Origin: Stutzerimonas stutzeri
Lineage (GTDB): Bacteria > Pseudomonadota > Gammaproteobacteria > Pseudomonadales > Pseudomonadaceae
Assembly (NCBI RefSeq): GCF_002890895.1
Contig: NZ_POUL01000003.1
Location: 478,830 to 542,829 of the forward strand
Direction of reading: 5' to 3'
DNA: 64,000 nt
In this document: positions 1 to 9,500 of the stretch, in pieces
Layout: each line of letters begins with the position of its first letter
How positions within the stretch are numbered: the stretch's first letter is position 1
The notes under the pieces: generated by a model
Seen by the model: only the letters and a program-made list of their open reading frames with translations
Databases searched by the model: none
Told to the model about the DNA's origin: nothing
Position numbers and translations under genes: made by a program

Positions 1-560
1 CGGCGATCCTGCTTCGACAACCGCAGGCCGTAGCGCTCGCTCATGTACAGGTAGGTACGGGCAATGGTGCCGCGTGCGTAAGTCGGCGGCATGGCGGTGC
101 GTTGCTTGAAGTTCACCACGAAAGGGCAGGCGCCATACTGGCTGGGCTTTTCGCTAAGCATGCCGAAACCGTAGTTGCTGCGGTCACCGTTCACTTCACC
201 GACAACCGGCACTAAGTTGTGCAGATCGGCTTCCGCCTGGCTGAATACCGGGTCGCTGGACGTACAGTGCTTGCGCCCGCCGTCCTGCCAGCATTGGCGC
301 TGATGGCCGATAACCCAGGCCGGCACGATGTGTTCCCACTCCACCCGCGCGGCACGCTTGGGTTGCTTGCGCGGTACATAGCCACAGCTCGCCATGTCTA
401 TCTGCTTGCCCTTGAAGGCGCAGCGGCAATAGAAATCCACCGGTCGCTCGGCGTACATCTGCCAGGCAATTTTCTTTGCTTCGCGAAAGGTGCGTGGCGC
501 GTCGGCGTGGAGCTGAACAGAAAAAAGCAGGGCGAGCAGAAGCAGGCTGTATCGGCGCAT
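1..560 (-). CDS. endA: Endonuclease I (EndA family), 3' end cut by window edge
   Basis: Predicted secreted or periplasmic DNA endonuclease of the EndA/NucM family. The reading frame starts at the ATG whose complement is at 558-560 and is still open at base 1, so the C-terminus is missing. A hydrophobic signal peptide covers about residues 1-20, with probable cleavage after an LHA motif. The beta-beta-alpha metal active site is visible as EHIVPA (catalytic His at residue 77), HNLVP (114-118) and NGDRSN (124-129). Several cysteines (about residues 45, 47, 59, 90, 99 and 145) fit disulfides in an exported enzyme. The upstream sequence (about 600-655) is strikingly AT-rich and probably holds its promoter. 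Family assignment is secure; whether it serves nutrient acquisition from DNA or another role is not shown. Confidence 0.9.
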   Translation of the reverse strand, partial: MRRYSLLLLALLFSVQLHADAPRTFREAKKIAWQMYAERPVDFYCRCAFKGKQIDMASCGYVPRKQPKRAARVEWEHIVPAWVIGHQRQCWQDGGRKHCTSSDPVFSQAEADLHNLVPVVGEVNGDRSNYGFGMLSEKPSQYGACPFVVNFKQRTAMPPTYARGTIARTYLYMSERYGLRLSKQDR

Positions 561-658
561 GGGGTTCTCGACGACTAACTGAGAATCGCATCCATGCGCG
601 GCGCGCTATCTTACCTGCTAGATATATAAATCCATATATAACAATAACTTACATGATG

Positions 659-1516
659 TCATTGAGCCTGCTTGCGACCCAGGCGGTTGATCTGCAGCGA
701 GGCCAGAATGATCAGGCCACCCACCGTCAGCAGTACAAGATTGGTCTGCGTGCCCCAGAACAACAGATTGAGAACCAGCCCCACCGGCACCGCCATGTTG
801 TTCATCACCGCGAGAGTGCCGGCATCGACCAGGGTGGCGCCCTTGTTCCAGCAGAATTGCCCGAGTGCCGTCGCCAGCACGCCCATCCAGACCAGTACGC
901 CCCACTGCGCAGTGGTGGTCGGCAGCTTGTCCGGGTTGCCGAACAGCAGCCAGGCCGGCAGCACGACGACCAGCGCGCCAATGAAGAAGTAGCCGAAGCG
1001 ACGGTGGAGTGGGATATCAGACGGGTAGCGCTGCGCCAGATGCTTGTAGCCGACCTGGCCCGCGGCAAAGGTGAAGTTGGCCAACTGCATCAGCAGGAAG
1101 CCACCGAGAAAGTCATTGGAGACGCCGTCATAGCGAATCAGTCCGGCACCCAATACCGCTACGGCCGCGGCGACCAGAGCCCAGGGGTTGAAACGACGGT
1201 TCAGTGCATCGTCGATCAATGTCACGTGGAGCGGCGTCAGTACCGTGAACAGCAGCACTTCCGCCACCGTCAACACGTTGAAACTCAGATACAGGCAGAG
1301 GTAGGTGACGCCGAACTGCAGCGCGCCGACCAATGTTACGCCGCCGATGAAGCCCGGTGCCACGCCGCGCCAGCGGGTCAGCGGGAGGAATACCACGCCT
1401 GCCAGCAACACGCGTGTCAGCACAGCGAAGTAGCTGTCCACCTGGCCAGCGAGGTAGGCACCGATCAGGTTGAAGGAAAACGCCCAGAGCAGGGTGACGA
1501 AAATCAGGTAGCGCAT
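659..1516 (-). CDS. EamA/DMT-family transporter
   Basis: Inner-membrane protein of 285 residues with about ten predicted membrane helices arranged as two EamA repeats of five, the usual drug/metabolite transporter layout. The N-terminus (MRYLIFVTLLWAFSFNLIGAY) carries the Trp-Ala-x-x-Phe signature seen at the first helix of EamA proteins. The C-terminus ends in a short basic tail. Relatives export amino acids, amines or carboxylates, but the substrate cannot be read from sequence. The stop lies about 100 bases upstream of endA in the same orientation, so it may or may not share a transcript with endA. Confidence 0.85.
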   Translation of the reverse strand: MRYLIFVTLLWAFSFNLIGAYLAGQVDSYFAVLTRVLLAGVVFLPLTRWRGVAPGFIGGVTLVGALQFGVTYLCLYLSFNVLTVAEVLLFTVLTPLHVTLIDDALNRRFNPWALVAAAVAVLGAGLIRYDGVSNDFLGGFLLMQLANFTFAAGQVGYKHLAQRYPSDIPLHRRFGYFFIGALVVVLPAWLLFGNPDKLPTTTAQWGVLVWMGVLATALGQFCWNKGATLVDAGTLAVMNNMAVPVGLVLNLLFWGTQTNLVLLTVGGLIILASLQINRLGRKQAQ

Positions 1517-1629
1517 GCCGACTCCTCAGAAGGTCGGCGACCTTAGCGGCTCGGCGGCAAAGAGGGAAGGCCCGGTTTGAACCGCGCTGGTCACGGGCAC
1601 GCCTGGACCCGGCGCGCCCATGCTGGGGC

Positions 1630-2688
1630 TTACGCCGACTTCAGCGAGGCCATGTCGATGACGAAACGGTATTTCACGTCGCTCTTGAGCATGCGCTCGT
1701 AGGCCTCGTTGATGGTCTGGATATCGATCATCTCGATGTCCGACACGATGTTGTGTTCAGCGCAGAAGTCGAGCATCTCCTGGGTCTCGGCAATGCCGCC
1801 GATCAGCGAGCCGGCAATGCGGCGACGCTTGAAGATCAGGCCGAACACGCTGGGCGAGGGGTGCGGCGATGCGGGGGCGCCTACCAGGGTCATGGTCGCG
1901 TCACGCTTGAGCAGCGCAACGAAGGCGTCGAGGTTGTGCGGCGCGGCGACTGTGTTGAGGATGAAGTCGAAGCTGTTCAGATGCGCGGCCATCTCGTCCC
2001 GGTTCTTCGACACCACCACTTCGCTGGCACCGAGGCGCAGCGCGTCTTCCTTCTTGTCCGGCGAGGTGGTGAACAGCACCACGTGCGCCCCCATGGCATT
2101 GGCGATCTTCACCGCCATGTGACCAAGGCCACCGAGGCCGACCACGCCGACCTTCTGGCCGGGTCCGACCTTCCACTGGCGCAGCGGCGAAAAGGTCGTG
2201 ATCCCGGCGCACAGCAGTGGCGCGACGGCCGCCAGGTTGGTTTCGTCGTGAGAGATGCGCAGGACGAAATGCTGGTCCACCACGATGTTGTCCGAGTAGC
2301 CACCCAGGGTGTTCTCACCACCGCCGAACGCCGGACCGTTGTAGGTGCCGGTGAAGCCGTTCTCACAGTATTGCTCCAGCCCTTCGCCGCAGGACGAGCA
2401 GGTCCGGCAACTGTCGACCAGGCAGCCGACGCCGGCCATGTCGCCGACCTTGAAGCGGCTGACCGCCTCACCAACGGCCGTTACCCGCCCAACGATTTCG
2501 TGGCCCGGGACCGAAGGGTAGAGCGTGTTGTTCCATTCGTTGCGTGCGGTATGCAGGTCCGAGTGGCAGACGCCGCAGTAGAGAATGTCGATCTTTACAT
2601 CGTTCGGTCCGACGTCGCGGCGGGTGAAGGAATAGGGTGCGAGCGGCGTGCTCGGATCCTGGGCGGCATAACCGATGGCATTGCTCAT
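1630..2688 (-). CDS. Zinc-dependent NAD(P) alcohol dehydrogenase (YahK/CAD-like)
   Basis: Medium-chain alcohol/aldehyde dehydrogenase of 352 residues, probably acting as a broad NADPH-dependent aldehyde reductase. I chose the start at 2688 because AGGAG lies just upstream of it and because family members begin near this point; a longer in-frame extension to 2811 has no family-like sequence. The catalytic zinc site is CGVCHSD (Cys38) with GHE at 62-64. Four structural-zinc cysteines sit at 94, 97, 100 and 108. The Rossmann loop GLGGLGH follows, and the TTSP after the second strand favours NADP over NAD. It stands alone between an EamA exporter and leuA. The physiological substrate is unknown. 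Confidence 0.9.
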   Translation of the reverse strand: MSNAIGYAAQDPSTPLAPYSFTRRDVGPNDVKIDILYCGVCHSDLHTARNEWNNTLYPSVPGHEIVGRVTAVGEAVSRFKVGDMAGVGCLVDSCRTCSSCGEGLEQYCENGFTGTYNGPAFGGGENTLGGYSDNIVVDQHFVLRISHDETNLAAVAPLLCAGITTFSPLRQWKVGPGQKVGVVGLGGLGHMAVKIANAMGAHVVLFTTSPDKKEDALRLGASEVVVSKNRDEMAAHLNSFDFILNTVAAPHNLDAFVALLKRDATMTLVGAPASPHPSPSVFGLIFKRRRIAGSLIGGIAETQEMLDFCAEHNIVSDIEMIDIQTINEAYERMLKSDVKYRFVIDMASLKSA

Positions 2689-2869
2689 GGCGACTCCTGA
2701 GGCTGATTGTCTGGACGAAACGCCCATCCTAGTACCAGAGGCCGTGAAGCGGTTGCACGATTCTGCTGATGAATGATGCGTTCCTGCAGGAAGCAGGGGG
2801 CGAGAAGCCATGGAGTGGCGGGAGCGGCGCTCAGGGGGTTGTGCTCAATGCTTCCGCCGGTGGTGCGGG

Positions 2870-2898
2870 GACGGCGAGCCCGTTCCGGGCTCGCCGTC
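2870..2898 (-). terminator. Hairpin downstream of leuA
   Basis: A perfect 13-bp inverted repeat (arms 2870-2882 and 2886-2898, 3-base loop) begins six bases past the leuA stop. It lacks a good T-run, so it may be an mRNA-stabilising stem as much as a terminator. Confidence 0.55.
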
Positions 2899-2903
2899 TG
2901 GCC

Positions 2904-4574
2904 TCAGGCGGCTTTGGATGTTGCTTCGCGCAAGGCTCTGTTCAGGGCACTGAACAGCGCACGGATGCTTGCGGTGGTGATGTTCTCGTCAATCCCGATG
3001 CCGTGCAGCGGGCGTTCGCCGTCCAGACGAACCTCGATATAAGCTGCTGCGCGTGCATTGCTGCCGGCGCCGATCGAGTGCTCGTGGTAATCCATGATCT
3101 CCAGCTTGACCGGCAAGCCGGCAACCAGCGCTTCTAGCGGGCCCTTGCCGATGCCGCGCCAGTGCATGATCTCGCCTTCGGTGGCGACCTCCACGTCGAC
3201 GGCGCTGGTGCCGTTCTCTTCCTGCAAGCGGTGGCTCTTCAGCGCATACGGGGCAGTAGCCTGCAGGTACTCGCTTTCGAGCAGCGCGTAGATCTGCTTG
3301 GCGCTCATTTCCAGGCCGAGACGATCAGTTTCGCGCTGCACCACCTGGCTGAACTCGATCTGCATGCGGCGCGGCAGACTGATGCCGTACTCCTGTTCCA
3401 GCAAGTAGGTGATGCCGCCCTTGCCGGACTGGCTGTTGACGCGAATCACCGCCTCGTAACTGCGGCCGATGTCGGCAGGGTCGATCGGCAGATAGGGCAC
3501 TTCCCAGACCCCGTTCGGATCCTGCTGGCTGAAGCCCTTGCGGATCGCGTCCTGGTGCGAGCCGGAGAAGGCCGTATGGACCAGATCGCCGACATAGGGA
3601 TGGCGCGGATGGACCGGCAGTTGGTTGCACTCTTCGACTACCTTGCGCAATGCGTCGATGTCGGAGAAGTCCAGCTGCGGATCAACGCCCTGGCTGTACA
3701 TGTTCAGCGCAACGGTGACCAGATCAACGTTGCCGGTGCGCTCGCCGTTACCGAACAGGCAGCCCTCGACGCGATCCGCACCGGCCATCAGGCCCAATTC
3801 GGTTGCAGCAACGCCCGTGCCGCGGTCGTTGTGGGTGTGCAGGCTGATCAACACGCTGTCGCGCTTGTTGATCTTGCGGCCGAAATATTCGATCTGATCG
3901 GCATAGATATTCGGCGTCGCGGCCTCGACGGTGGCGGGCAGGTTGAGGATCAGCTTCTTCGTTGGCGTCGGCTGAAACACCTCGATGACCGCGTTGCACA
4001 CTTCGACGGCGAAGTCGGTCTCGGTGGAACTGAACACCTCCGGCGAATATTCGAAGCGCCAGTCGGTCTCCGGCGCGGCATCGGCCAGGCGCTTGACCAC
4101 CTGCGCGGCGTTGACGGCGATGTTGATTACACCGGCCTTGTCCTGGTTGAAGACGATGCGACGGAAGCTCGGCGCGGTTGCGTTGTAGTAGTGGACGATG
4201 GCCTGCTTGGCGCCCTTGAGTGACTCGAAGGTGCGGGTGATCAAGTCCTCGCGAGCCTGAGTCAGCACCTGGATTGTGACGTCATCCGGGATATGCCCAC
4301 CCTGTATCAGCTCGCGAACGAAATCGAAGTCGGTCTGCGATGCGGAGGGAAAGCCAACTTCGATTTCCTTCAGGCCGACCTGAACCAGCGTCTTGAAGAA
4401 ACGCATCTTCTTGCCCGCGTCCATCGGCTCGATCAGCGATTGGTTGCCGTCGCGCAGGTCGGAGCTCAGCCAGATCGGCGCCTGGGTAATGGTCTGCGAT
4501 GGCCAGGTACGGTCAGGCAGGTTGATCACCGGAAAGGCGCGGTATTTGTTTGAAGGATCTTTGAGCATTGTCAT
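2904..4574 (-). CDS. leuA: 2-isopropylmalate synthase
   Basis: First committed enzyme of leucine biosynthesis: condenses acetyl-CoA with 2-ketoisovalerate to give 2-isopropylmalate. The 556-residue length matches the longer LeuA class found in Pseudomonas and actinobacteria. Residues 39-44 hold the DLRDGNQ motif (catalytic Arg41, metal-binding Asp42), and HTHNDRGTG contributes the metal-binding histidines. The C-terminal part is the LeuA dimer/regulatory domain that binds leucine for feedback inhibition. The start at 4574 has AAGGAAA at a suitable distance; a second ATG two codons in is less well placed. No leader peptide rich in Leu codons was seen upstream, so attenuation is not supported here. 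Confidence 0.97.
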   Translation of the reverse strand: MTMLKDPSNKYRAFPVINLPDRTWPSQTITQAPIWLSSDLRDGNQSLIEPMDAGKKMRFFKTLVQVGLKEIEVGFPSASQTDFDFVRELIQGGHIPDDVTIQVLTQAREDLITRTFESLKGAKQAIVHYYNATAPSFRRIVFNQDKAGVINIAVNAAQVVKRLADAAPETDWRFEYSPEVFSSTETDFAVEVCNAVIEVFQPTPTKKLILNLPATVEAATPNIYADQIEYFGRKINKRDSVLISLHTHNDRGTGVAATELGLMAGADRVEGCLFGNGERTGNVDLVTVALNMYSQGVDPQLDFSDIDALRKVVEECNQLPVHPRHPYVGDLVHTAFSGSHQDAIRKGFSQQDPNGVWEVPYLPIDPADIGRSYEAVIRVNSQSGKGGITYLLEQEYGISLPRRMQIEFSQVVQRETDRLGLEMSAKQIYALLESEYLQATAPYALKSHRLQEENGTSAVDVEVATEGEIMHWRGIGKGPLEALVAGLPVKLEIMDYHEHSIGAGSNARAAAYIEVRLDGERPLHGIGIDENITTASIRALFSALNRALREATSKAA

Positions 4575-4654
4575 GGCGATTTCCTTGAGCGGCTCCCCAA
4601 AGCGCGGCGCAAATAGGGGAGGGCAGAGCAGGTCGATGCGGTTCTATGGTTCCG

Positions 4655-4684
4655 AATGTAGGGCTCGTGCGTATTGGATTGCAA
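4655..4684 (-). promoter_or_regulatory. Possible leuA sigma-70 promoter
   Basis: On the minus strand TTGCAA and TACATT lie 18 bases apart, about 80 bases upstream of the leuA start. The match is fair only, and this is inference from consensus. Confidence 0.3.
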
Positions 4685-4872
4685 CTCTCTCCGAGAAAAT
4701 GGTGAAAACCACTAATAAATGACTATTTGAGGGAGATATATTTCGACTCGTTAAAGTAATTGACGGTCGATTGCGCAACGAAATTGCGGCCCCGTGTCGC
4801 AGTCACCCTTAGCCTTGCAGCATGCGATCATCCGGCCACGACGAGTAGTAGCCGCTCCAGGGCAGGATTTTC

Positions 4873-5271
4873 GTGAGACGTAGAGGACTTTTCACAGCGG
4901 ATCTCTGGCTTGGCCTTTTTGCCATGCTGATGATTCATGTGGGTCCGCTCTATTCAGCTTCGCAGCTTGGGCCTGCCCAGTCCGCTTCAGCGGCATCAGT
5001 CGCCCACCAGCATCATCACCAGGCACAGGGCCATGCGCCAAAGGCGCATACAACTTCGGGGTCGGTTGGCCAGCCGGCCTGGCTCGCCTCGCTTGACCTC
5101 TGTGGTTACTGTGAGCTACTGACGCTGAGTCCGCCACTGGTGCTGTCCTTCGCGCCGGCCCTGCCTTATTTCTCGCCTTCTTTTGCACGGCTGAGTGCGC
5201 AACCGCCACTGCCGGCCATGCCGCGCCTTACTGGCGGGCATGCGCGGGCACCACCTGTACTCCACGGCTGA
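4873..5271 (+). CDS. DUF2946 family protein, His-rich, paired with copper receptor
   Basis: Small exported or membrane-anchored protein of 132 residues. An N-terminal hydrophobic segment (about 11-27) follows three arginines. Next comes a histidine-rich stretch (His45, 47, 48, 49, 54, 59), then a CGYC pair at 77-80 and a second hydrophobic segment (about 83-100). This layout is typical of DUF2946, whose members often sit beside copper-related TonB receptors. The gene ends 54 bases before the OprC-like receptor on the same strand, so the two are probably co-transcribed. The histidines and CxxC suggest metal binding, perhaps copper handling in the periplasm; that is inference. No enzyme function is recognised. 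Confidence 0.75.
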   Translation: MRRRGLFTADLWLGLFAMLMIHVGPLYSASQLGPAQSASAASVAHQHHHQAQGHAPKAHTTSGSVGQPAWLASLDLCGYCELLTLSPPLVLSFAPALPYFSPSFARLSAQPPLPAMPRLTGGHARAPPVLHG

Positions 5272-5325
5272 TTTCCGAGCCGCCAGCGCGCGGTTTCTCC
5301 TACATTTCAGAAGTGAAAGATCCTT

Positions 5326-7521
5326 ATGTCCAGAATCACCCCTGCACGGGCGGTAACCTCACGCCTGCCCGGCAACTTTTCTCTCCGTCCGTTGCGCCTG
5401 CGCCTGCGCTGGCACTTGGCGCACGTCGCGCTGCTTAGCGCCGTCGCAGCCCAGAGCATGGCCGCTCAGGCGGACCCCAGGTCGCCGATCCAGCTCACTC
5501 CCATGGTCGTCACCGGGGTAGCGCAGCAGTCCCCGCTGACGGTGGTTACCGATCCGAAGATCCCCCGTCAGCCGATGCCGGCCAGCGACGGCGCCGATTA
5601 CCTGAAAACCATTCCGGGGTTCTCGGCGGTGCGCAACGGCGGGGTGAACGGTGATCCTGTTTTCCGAGGGATGTTCGGCTCGCGCCTGAAACTGCTCAGC
5701 AATGGCGGCGAGATGCTGGGTGCCTGCCCGAATCGCATGGACTCGCCTAGCTCCTATATCAGTCCAGACACGTTCGACAAGCTGACGGTCATTAAAGGGC
5801 CGCAGACCGTGCTCTGGGGACCAGGCGCTTCGGCCGCTACGGTGCTCTTCGAGCGTGAACCGGAGCAGTTCAGCGAGCCCGATTATCGCCTCAACGCCAG
5901 TCTGCTGACTGGCTCCAATGGCCGCTTCGACCGCAACCTAGATGCCGCTGTGGGTAGCACACAGGGCTACGCGCGGCTGATGGCCAACAGCTCGCAGGCT
6001 GATGACTACGCGGACGGCAACGGCGACACAGTGCCGTCGCGCTATGACAAGTGGAACACCGACATCGCGCTAGGCTGGGTGCCGGATGCGGATACCTTGG
6101 TCGAGCTGACCGCTGGCCGGGGAGACGGCTTCGCCCGCTATGCTGGACGAGGCATGGACGGCAGCCAGTTTCAACGTGAAAGCCTCGGATTGCGCTTCGA
6201 GAAGACCAGTATCGGCGAGACCTTCTACGGGCTGGAGGCGCAGGTTTATTACAACTACGCCGATCACATCATGGACAACTACAGCCTGCGCGACTTCGTC
6301 CCGACAATGATGATGACAAAGCCGACCCTGTCGCGGGTCGACAGGCGCACGCTCGGTGGCCGCCTCGTCGGAACCTGGCAATGGTCTGATGTCGAGGTGA
6401 AGGCCGGCATTGATGCGCAGCGCAGTGAACATCGCAAGGTCATGAACCCGACGGGTGCGGTCAATCAGATGGTAGCGGCGGCGGATAGCGACTCGCTGCC
6501 GTGGGTGCCGGATGCCGTCCTGCACAGTTATGGCCTGTTCGGCGAGCTGACCTGGCAGCTCAGCGAGCGCGAGAAAGTCATCAGCGGTCTGCGCCTGGAT
6601 CTGCACGAAGCGACCGATGAGCGTGCGTTCTTCAACAGCCATCACCCGACGCTGAAAAACATGATGGGCATGCCGGTCAGTCAGGATTGGACCAATCCCA
6701 GCGCCGGAGATACTCGGCGTGACACGCTTTACAGCGGCTTCATGCGCTACGAAAAAGAACTCTCCGGGATGCCGGTGACCGGATATGCCGGCCTCGGCCA
6801 TGCCGAGCGGTTCCCCGATTACTGGGAACTGTTCGTCTCCAACCCAGGGCCGGTCGGCTCGGTACAGCCGTTCGACTCTGTTCGGCCGGAGAAGACCACG
6901 CAGCTTGATGTCGGACTGCAGTACGCCAAGGGCCCGCTGCAGGCCTGGGTCTCCGCGTACGCCGGTCTGGTCGAAGACTACATTCTGTTCAGCTATGTGC
7001 CTGGGGTGATGCCCGGCATGCTTCGCGCGGAGGTCAGCAACATTGACGCCACCATCGCCGGTGGCGAGCTGGGCGCAAGCTACCGCTTCAATCGCAACTG
7101 GAAAGGCGACGCAAGTCTGGCCTACGCCTGGGGCAAGAACCGCAGCGATGACCGTGCCATGCCGCAGATTCCGCCGCTGGAGGGGCGCCTCGGGCTGACT
7201 TACGAACGTGAAAACTGGAGCACCAGCGGGCTCTGGCGAGTAGTCGCTTCACAGGGGCGGGTCGCTGAAAATCAGGGCACCGTGGTTGGCAAGGACTTCG
7301 ACGAGAGTGCCGGCTTCGGTGTGCTGGCGGTCAACGGTGCTTATCGTTTGGACCAGCATTTCAAGCTCAGCGCCGGTGTCGACAATCTGCTGGACAAAGC
7401 CTACAGCGAGCATCTCAACCTGGCTGGCAGCGCAGGCTTCGCCGACTACGGGCTTGACGCTACCCGTCGCGTCAATGAGCCGGGCCGCACCTATTGGGCG
7501 CGGGTCGACATCAGCTTCTGA
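5326..7521 (+). CDS. oprC: TonB-dependent copper receptor (OprC/NosA type)
   Basis: Outer-membrane TonB-dependent receptor of 731 residues for copper uptake. A long N-region with a signal peptide (cleavage near AAQA, about residue 49) precedes the plug domain and a 22-strand barrel ending in the typical terminal Phe (DISF). Copper-ligand motifs described for P. aeruginosa OprC are both present: CxxxM at Cys134/Met138 in the plug and HxM at His314/Met316 in the barrel. Near residue 58 the TPMVVTG stretch resembles a TonB box. It follows a DUF2946 gene, as in other pseudomonads. In P. stutzeri the orthologue NosA is linked to supplying copper for nitrous oxide reductase (recalled knowledge). 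Expression is likely copper-repressed, but no operator was identified. Confidence 0.92.
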   Translation: MSRITPARAVTSRLPGNFSLRPLRLRLRWHLAHVALLSAVAAQSMAAQADPRSPIQLTPMVVTGVAQQSPLTVVTDPKIPRQPMPASDGADYLKTIPGFSAVRNGGVNGDPVFRGMFGSRLKLLSNGGEMLGACPNRMDSPSSYISPDTFDKLTVIKGPQTVLWGPGASAATVLFEREPEQFSEPDYRLNASLLTGSNGRFDRNLDAAVGSTQGYARLMANSSQADDYADGNGDTVPSRYDKWNTDIALGWVPDADTLVELTAGRGDGFARYAGRGMDGSQFQRESLGLRFEKTSIGETFYGLEAQVYYNYADHIMDNYSLRDFVPTMMMTKPTLSRVDRRTLGGRLVGTWQWSDVEVKAGIDAQRSEHRKVMNPTGAVNQMVAAADSDSLPWVPDAVLHSYGLFGELTWQLSEREKVISGLRLDLHEATDERAFFNSHHPTLKNMMGMPVSQDWTNPSAGDTRRDTLYSGFMRYEKELSGMPVTGYAGLGHAERFPDYWELFVSNPGPVGSVQPFDSVRPEKTTQLDVGLQYAKGPLQAWVSAYAGLVEDYILFSYVPGVMPGMLRAEVSNIDATIAGGELGASYRFNRNWKGDASLAYAWGKNRSDDRAMPQIPPLEGRLGLTYERENWSTSGLWRVVASQGRVAENQGTVVGKDFDESAGFGVLAVNGAYRLDQHFKLSAGVDNLLDKAYSEHLNLAGSAGFADYGLDATRRVNEPGRTYWARVDISF

Positions 7522-7533
7522 CGGCTCTCGTCT

Positions 7534-7569
7534 GGGCAGTGAGCATCACGGCCTGATGCTTCACTGCCC
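7534..7569. terminator. Bidirectional hairpin between convergent oprC and mscS genes
   Basis: A 15-bp inverted repeat with one bulge (GGGCAGTGAGCATCA paired with its complement at 7554-7569) lies between the two convergent stops. No clear T-run follows on either side. Confidence 0.55.
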
Positions 7570-7575
7570 GGACGA

Positions 7576-8883
7576 TCAACCGTGCCGGGACTGGCTTTCG
7601 TTGCGATTGTCGCCGGGTTGGAGCGGCTCGGCTAATGGTCGGCTGAATAACTGGCTGACCGAGCCATAGCCCTCGCGCATATCCGCACCGCTCGGGTGCT
7701 GGAACACGCGCAGACCGAACTCAGGCAGGATCGCCAGCAGGTGGTCGAAGATGTCTGACTGGATCGCCTCGTACTGGGTCCAGGCTACGGTGTTGGTGAA
7801 ACAGTAGACTTCCAGAGGCAAACCGTCAGCGGTGGGGCTGAGCTGGCGCACCATCAACGTCATACCCTGATGGATACCGCCATGGCTGCGCAGATAGCGT
7901 TCCACGTACGCTCTGAAACTGCCGATATTGGTGATCCGTCGAGTATTCACCGGCTCCTTGCCGCGCTCCTCGAGCTTGGCATTCCACGCATCGATCTCAC
8001 GGCGTTTCTCGGTGAGGTACTCATCCAGCAGATTGAAGCGATGCAGATGCTCACATTCTTCGCTACTCAGAAAGTGCACGCTTTGCTGATCCAGAAACAG
8101 GCTGCGCTTGACTCGCCGCCCGCCGCTTTCCTGCATGCCTCGCCAGTTCTTGAACGAATCGCTGATAAAACGCTTGGTCGGGATGTTGCTTACGGTCTTG
8201 TCCCAGTTCTGCACCTTCACCGTATGCAGGGCAATATCAATGACATCGCCGTCTACGTTGAGCTGCGGCATTTCCACCCAGTCGCCCACTCGGATCAGGT
8301 CGTTGGAGGTGATCTGCACACTGGCCACTAATGAAAGAATGGTGTCTTGAAAAATCAGCATCAGGACCGCCGCCATGGCCCCGAGGCCGGACAGCAGGAT
8401 CAGCGGTGAGCGGTCAATCAGGGTGGCGATGATGAGGATGGTGGCGACCGCGTACAGCACGATCTTGATCACCTGCAGATAGCCCTTGATGGGGTGCACA
8501 TGCGCATCGGCCCGACGCTGGTACATCATGTTGATGATGTCCAGCAACGCACCCAAAGCGAGGGCAATGGTCAGCACTATGAAACCACCGCAGACATTGC
8601 GTACAACGGTGACGGCTGCTTCCGGAAGGCCCGGAACGGCATTTACTCCAATCGACAGCACCAGTGCCGGCACGATGTTGGACAACCGGCGAATGATGCC
8701 GAAGTCCTGCAGCTGAGTTTCGCGAGTGCTGCGCAGTATTTTGTACAGACCGCTCACCAGGATGCGCTTGACCACCCAGTTGGCCAGCCAGGCCGCAAAT
8801 ATCAGCGCCGCGCTGGCGACCAGCGTCTCCAGTTCGGCATGCTCGCCCAGCCATTCCAGCCAGACCTTCATTTCTTCCTGCAT
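7576..8883 (-). CDS. Mechanosensitive ion channel, MscS superfamily (YbdG-like)
   Basis: Inner-membrane channel of 435 residues. Five predicted membrane helices occupy about residues 20-190. The pore-lining helix region (GLGAMAAVLMLIFQDTILSLVASVQI) is Gly/Ala-rich as in MscS. The cytosolic beta domain follows with GDWVEMP, typical of the superfamily, and an insertion seen in YbdG (MscM) proteins continues to about residue 400. Members open on hypo-osmotic shock. It is last in a minus-strand run after xseA, the M23 peptidase and the isochorismatase-like gene (57 bases from the latter), so it is probably in that transcript. Confidence 0.9.
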   Translation of the reverse strand: MQEEMKVWLEWLGEHAELETLVASAALIFAAWLANWVVKRILVSGLYKILRSTRETQLQDFGIIRRLSNIVPALVLSIGVNAVPGLPEAAVTVVRNVCGGFIVLTIALALGALLDIINMMYQRRADAHVHPIKGYLQVIKIVLYAVATILIIATLIDRSPLILLSGLGAMAAVLMLIFQDTILSLVASVQITSNDLIRVGDWVEMPQLNVDGDVIDIALHTVKVQNWDKTVSNIPTKRFISDSFKNWRGMQESGGRRVKRSLFLDQQSVHFLSSEECEHLHRFNLLDEYLTEKRREIDAWNAKLEERGKEPVNTRRITNIGSFRAYVERYLRSHGGIHQGMTLMVRQLSPTADGLPLEVYCFTNTVAWTQYEAIQSDIFDHLLAILPEFGLRVFQHPSGADMREGYGSVSQLFSRPLAEPLQPGDNRNESQSRHG

Positions 8884-8939
8884 CGTGCCGCTCCGTCAGT
8901 TGGCGTCGAACCACAACCGCGTGCCAGGGGGTGTTCCTC

Positions 8940-9482
8940 TCAGCGAATGAATTCGCGGCTGATCGAGCGGAACAGTTCGGTCCCGGCCTGTTCCATCCAC
9001 TCGAAGGCAACCATTTCTCGGGAGACGATGCTGGCACCGGCCTGCTGCATGCGCGCCAGGCCAAGCGCCTTGTCACTGGCGCGGCGCGAGCCGACCGCTT
9101 CTTCAACGACGAACACCTGATGACCGCGAGCCAGCAGGTCGAGCGCCGTCTGCAGCACGCAGATATGGGTTTCGATGCCGCTGATGATGAACTGCTTGCG
9201 CTCGCCACCGGGGCGCTTGAACAGCTCGCCGTCGCGCGCGGCGGAAAAATGCAGCTTCTCGATGATTGCGTCGTCGCTCACACCGTCACGCAGGGTTGCG
9301 ATGGTCGGGCCGAGGCCCTTGCTGTATTGCTCGGTGATCAGTACCGGAACACCGACGCGCTGGGCTACCTGTATCAGCCAGGCGCTGTGCTCAGCCAACG
9401 CGGTGTGGCCTTCGATGGACGGGAATAGCCGTTCCTGGATGTCGATGATGACGAGCGTCGAGTCCTGCACATTGATGAGCAT
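8940..9482 (-). CDS. Isochorismatase-family cysteine hydrolase
   Basis: Cytosolic alpha/beta hydrolase of 180 residues. The catalytic triad of the family can be placed as Asp14 (in VIIDIQERLF), Lys76 (EKLHFSA) and Cys108 (SGIETHICVLQ). A cis-peptide motif GIETH precedes the cysteine as in YcaC and nicotinamidase relatives. The size and lack of additional domains fit the YcaC-like or hydrolase subgroup rather than true isochorismatases with an aryl carrier domain. The substrate is unknown. It starts 18 bases after the M23 peptidase stop, consistent with co-transcription. Confidence 0.88.
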   Translation of the reverse strand: MLINVQDSTLVIIDIQERLFPSIEGHTALAEHSAWLIQVAQRVGVPVLITEQYSKGLGPTIATLRDGVSDDAIIEKLHFSAARDGELFKRPGGERKQFIISGIETHICVLQTALDLLARGHQVFVVEEAVGSRRASDKALGLARMQQAGASIVSREMVAFEWMEQAGTELFRSISREFIR

Positions 9483-9500
9483 AGGGAGATCCTTGTTGGT

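Noticed and set aside
476..1546. 356-codon plus-strand frame over the EamA gene
   Set aside because: Gln/His/Arg-rich composition typical of an antisense shadow; the minus-strand transporter has ten plausible helices.
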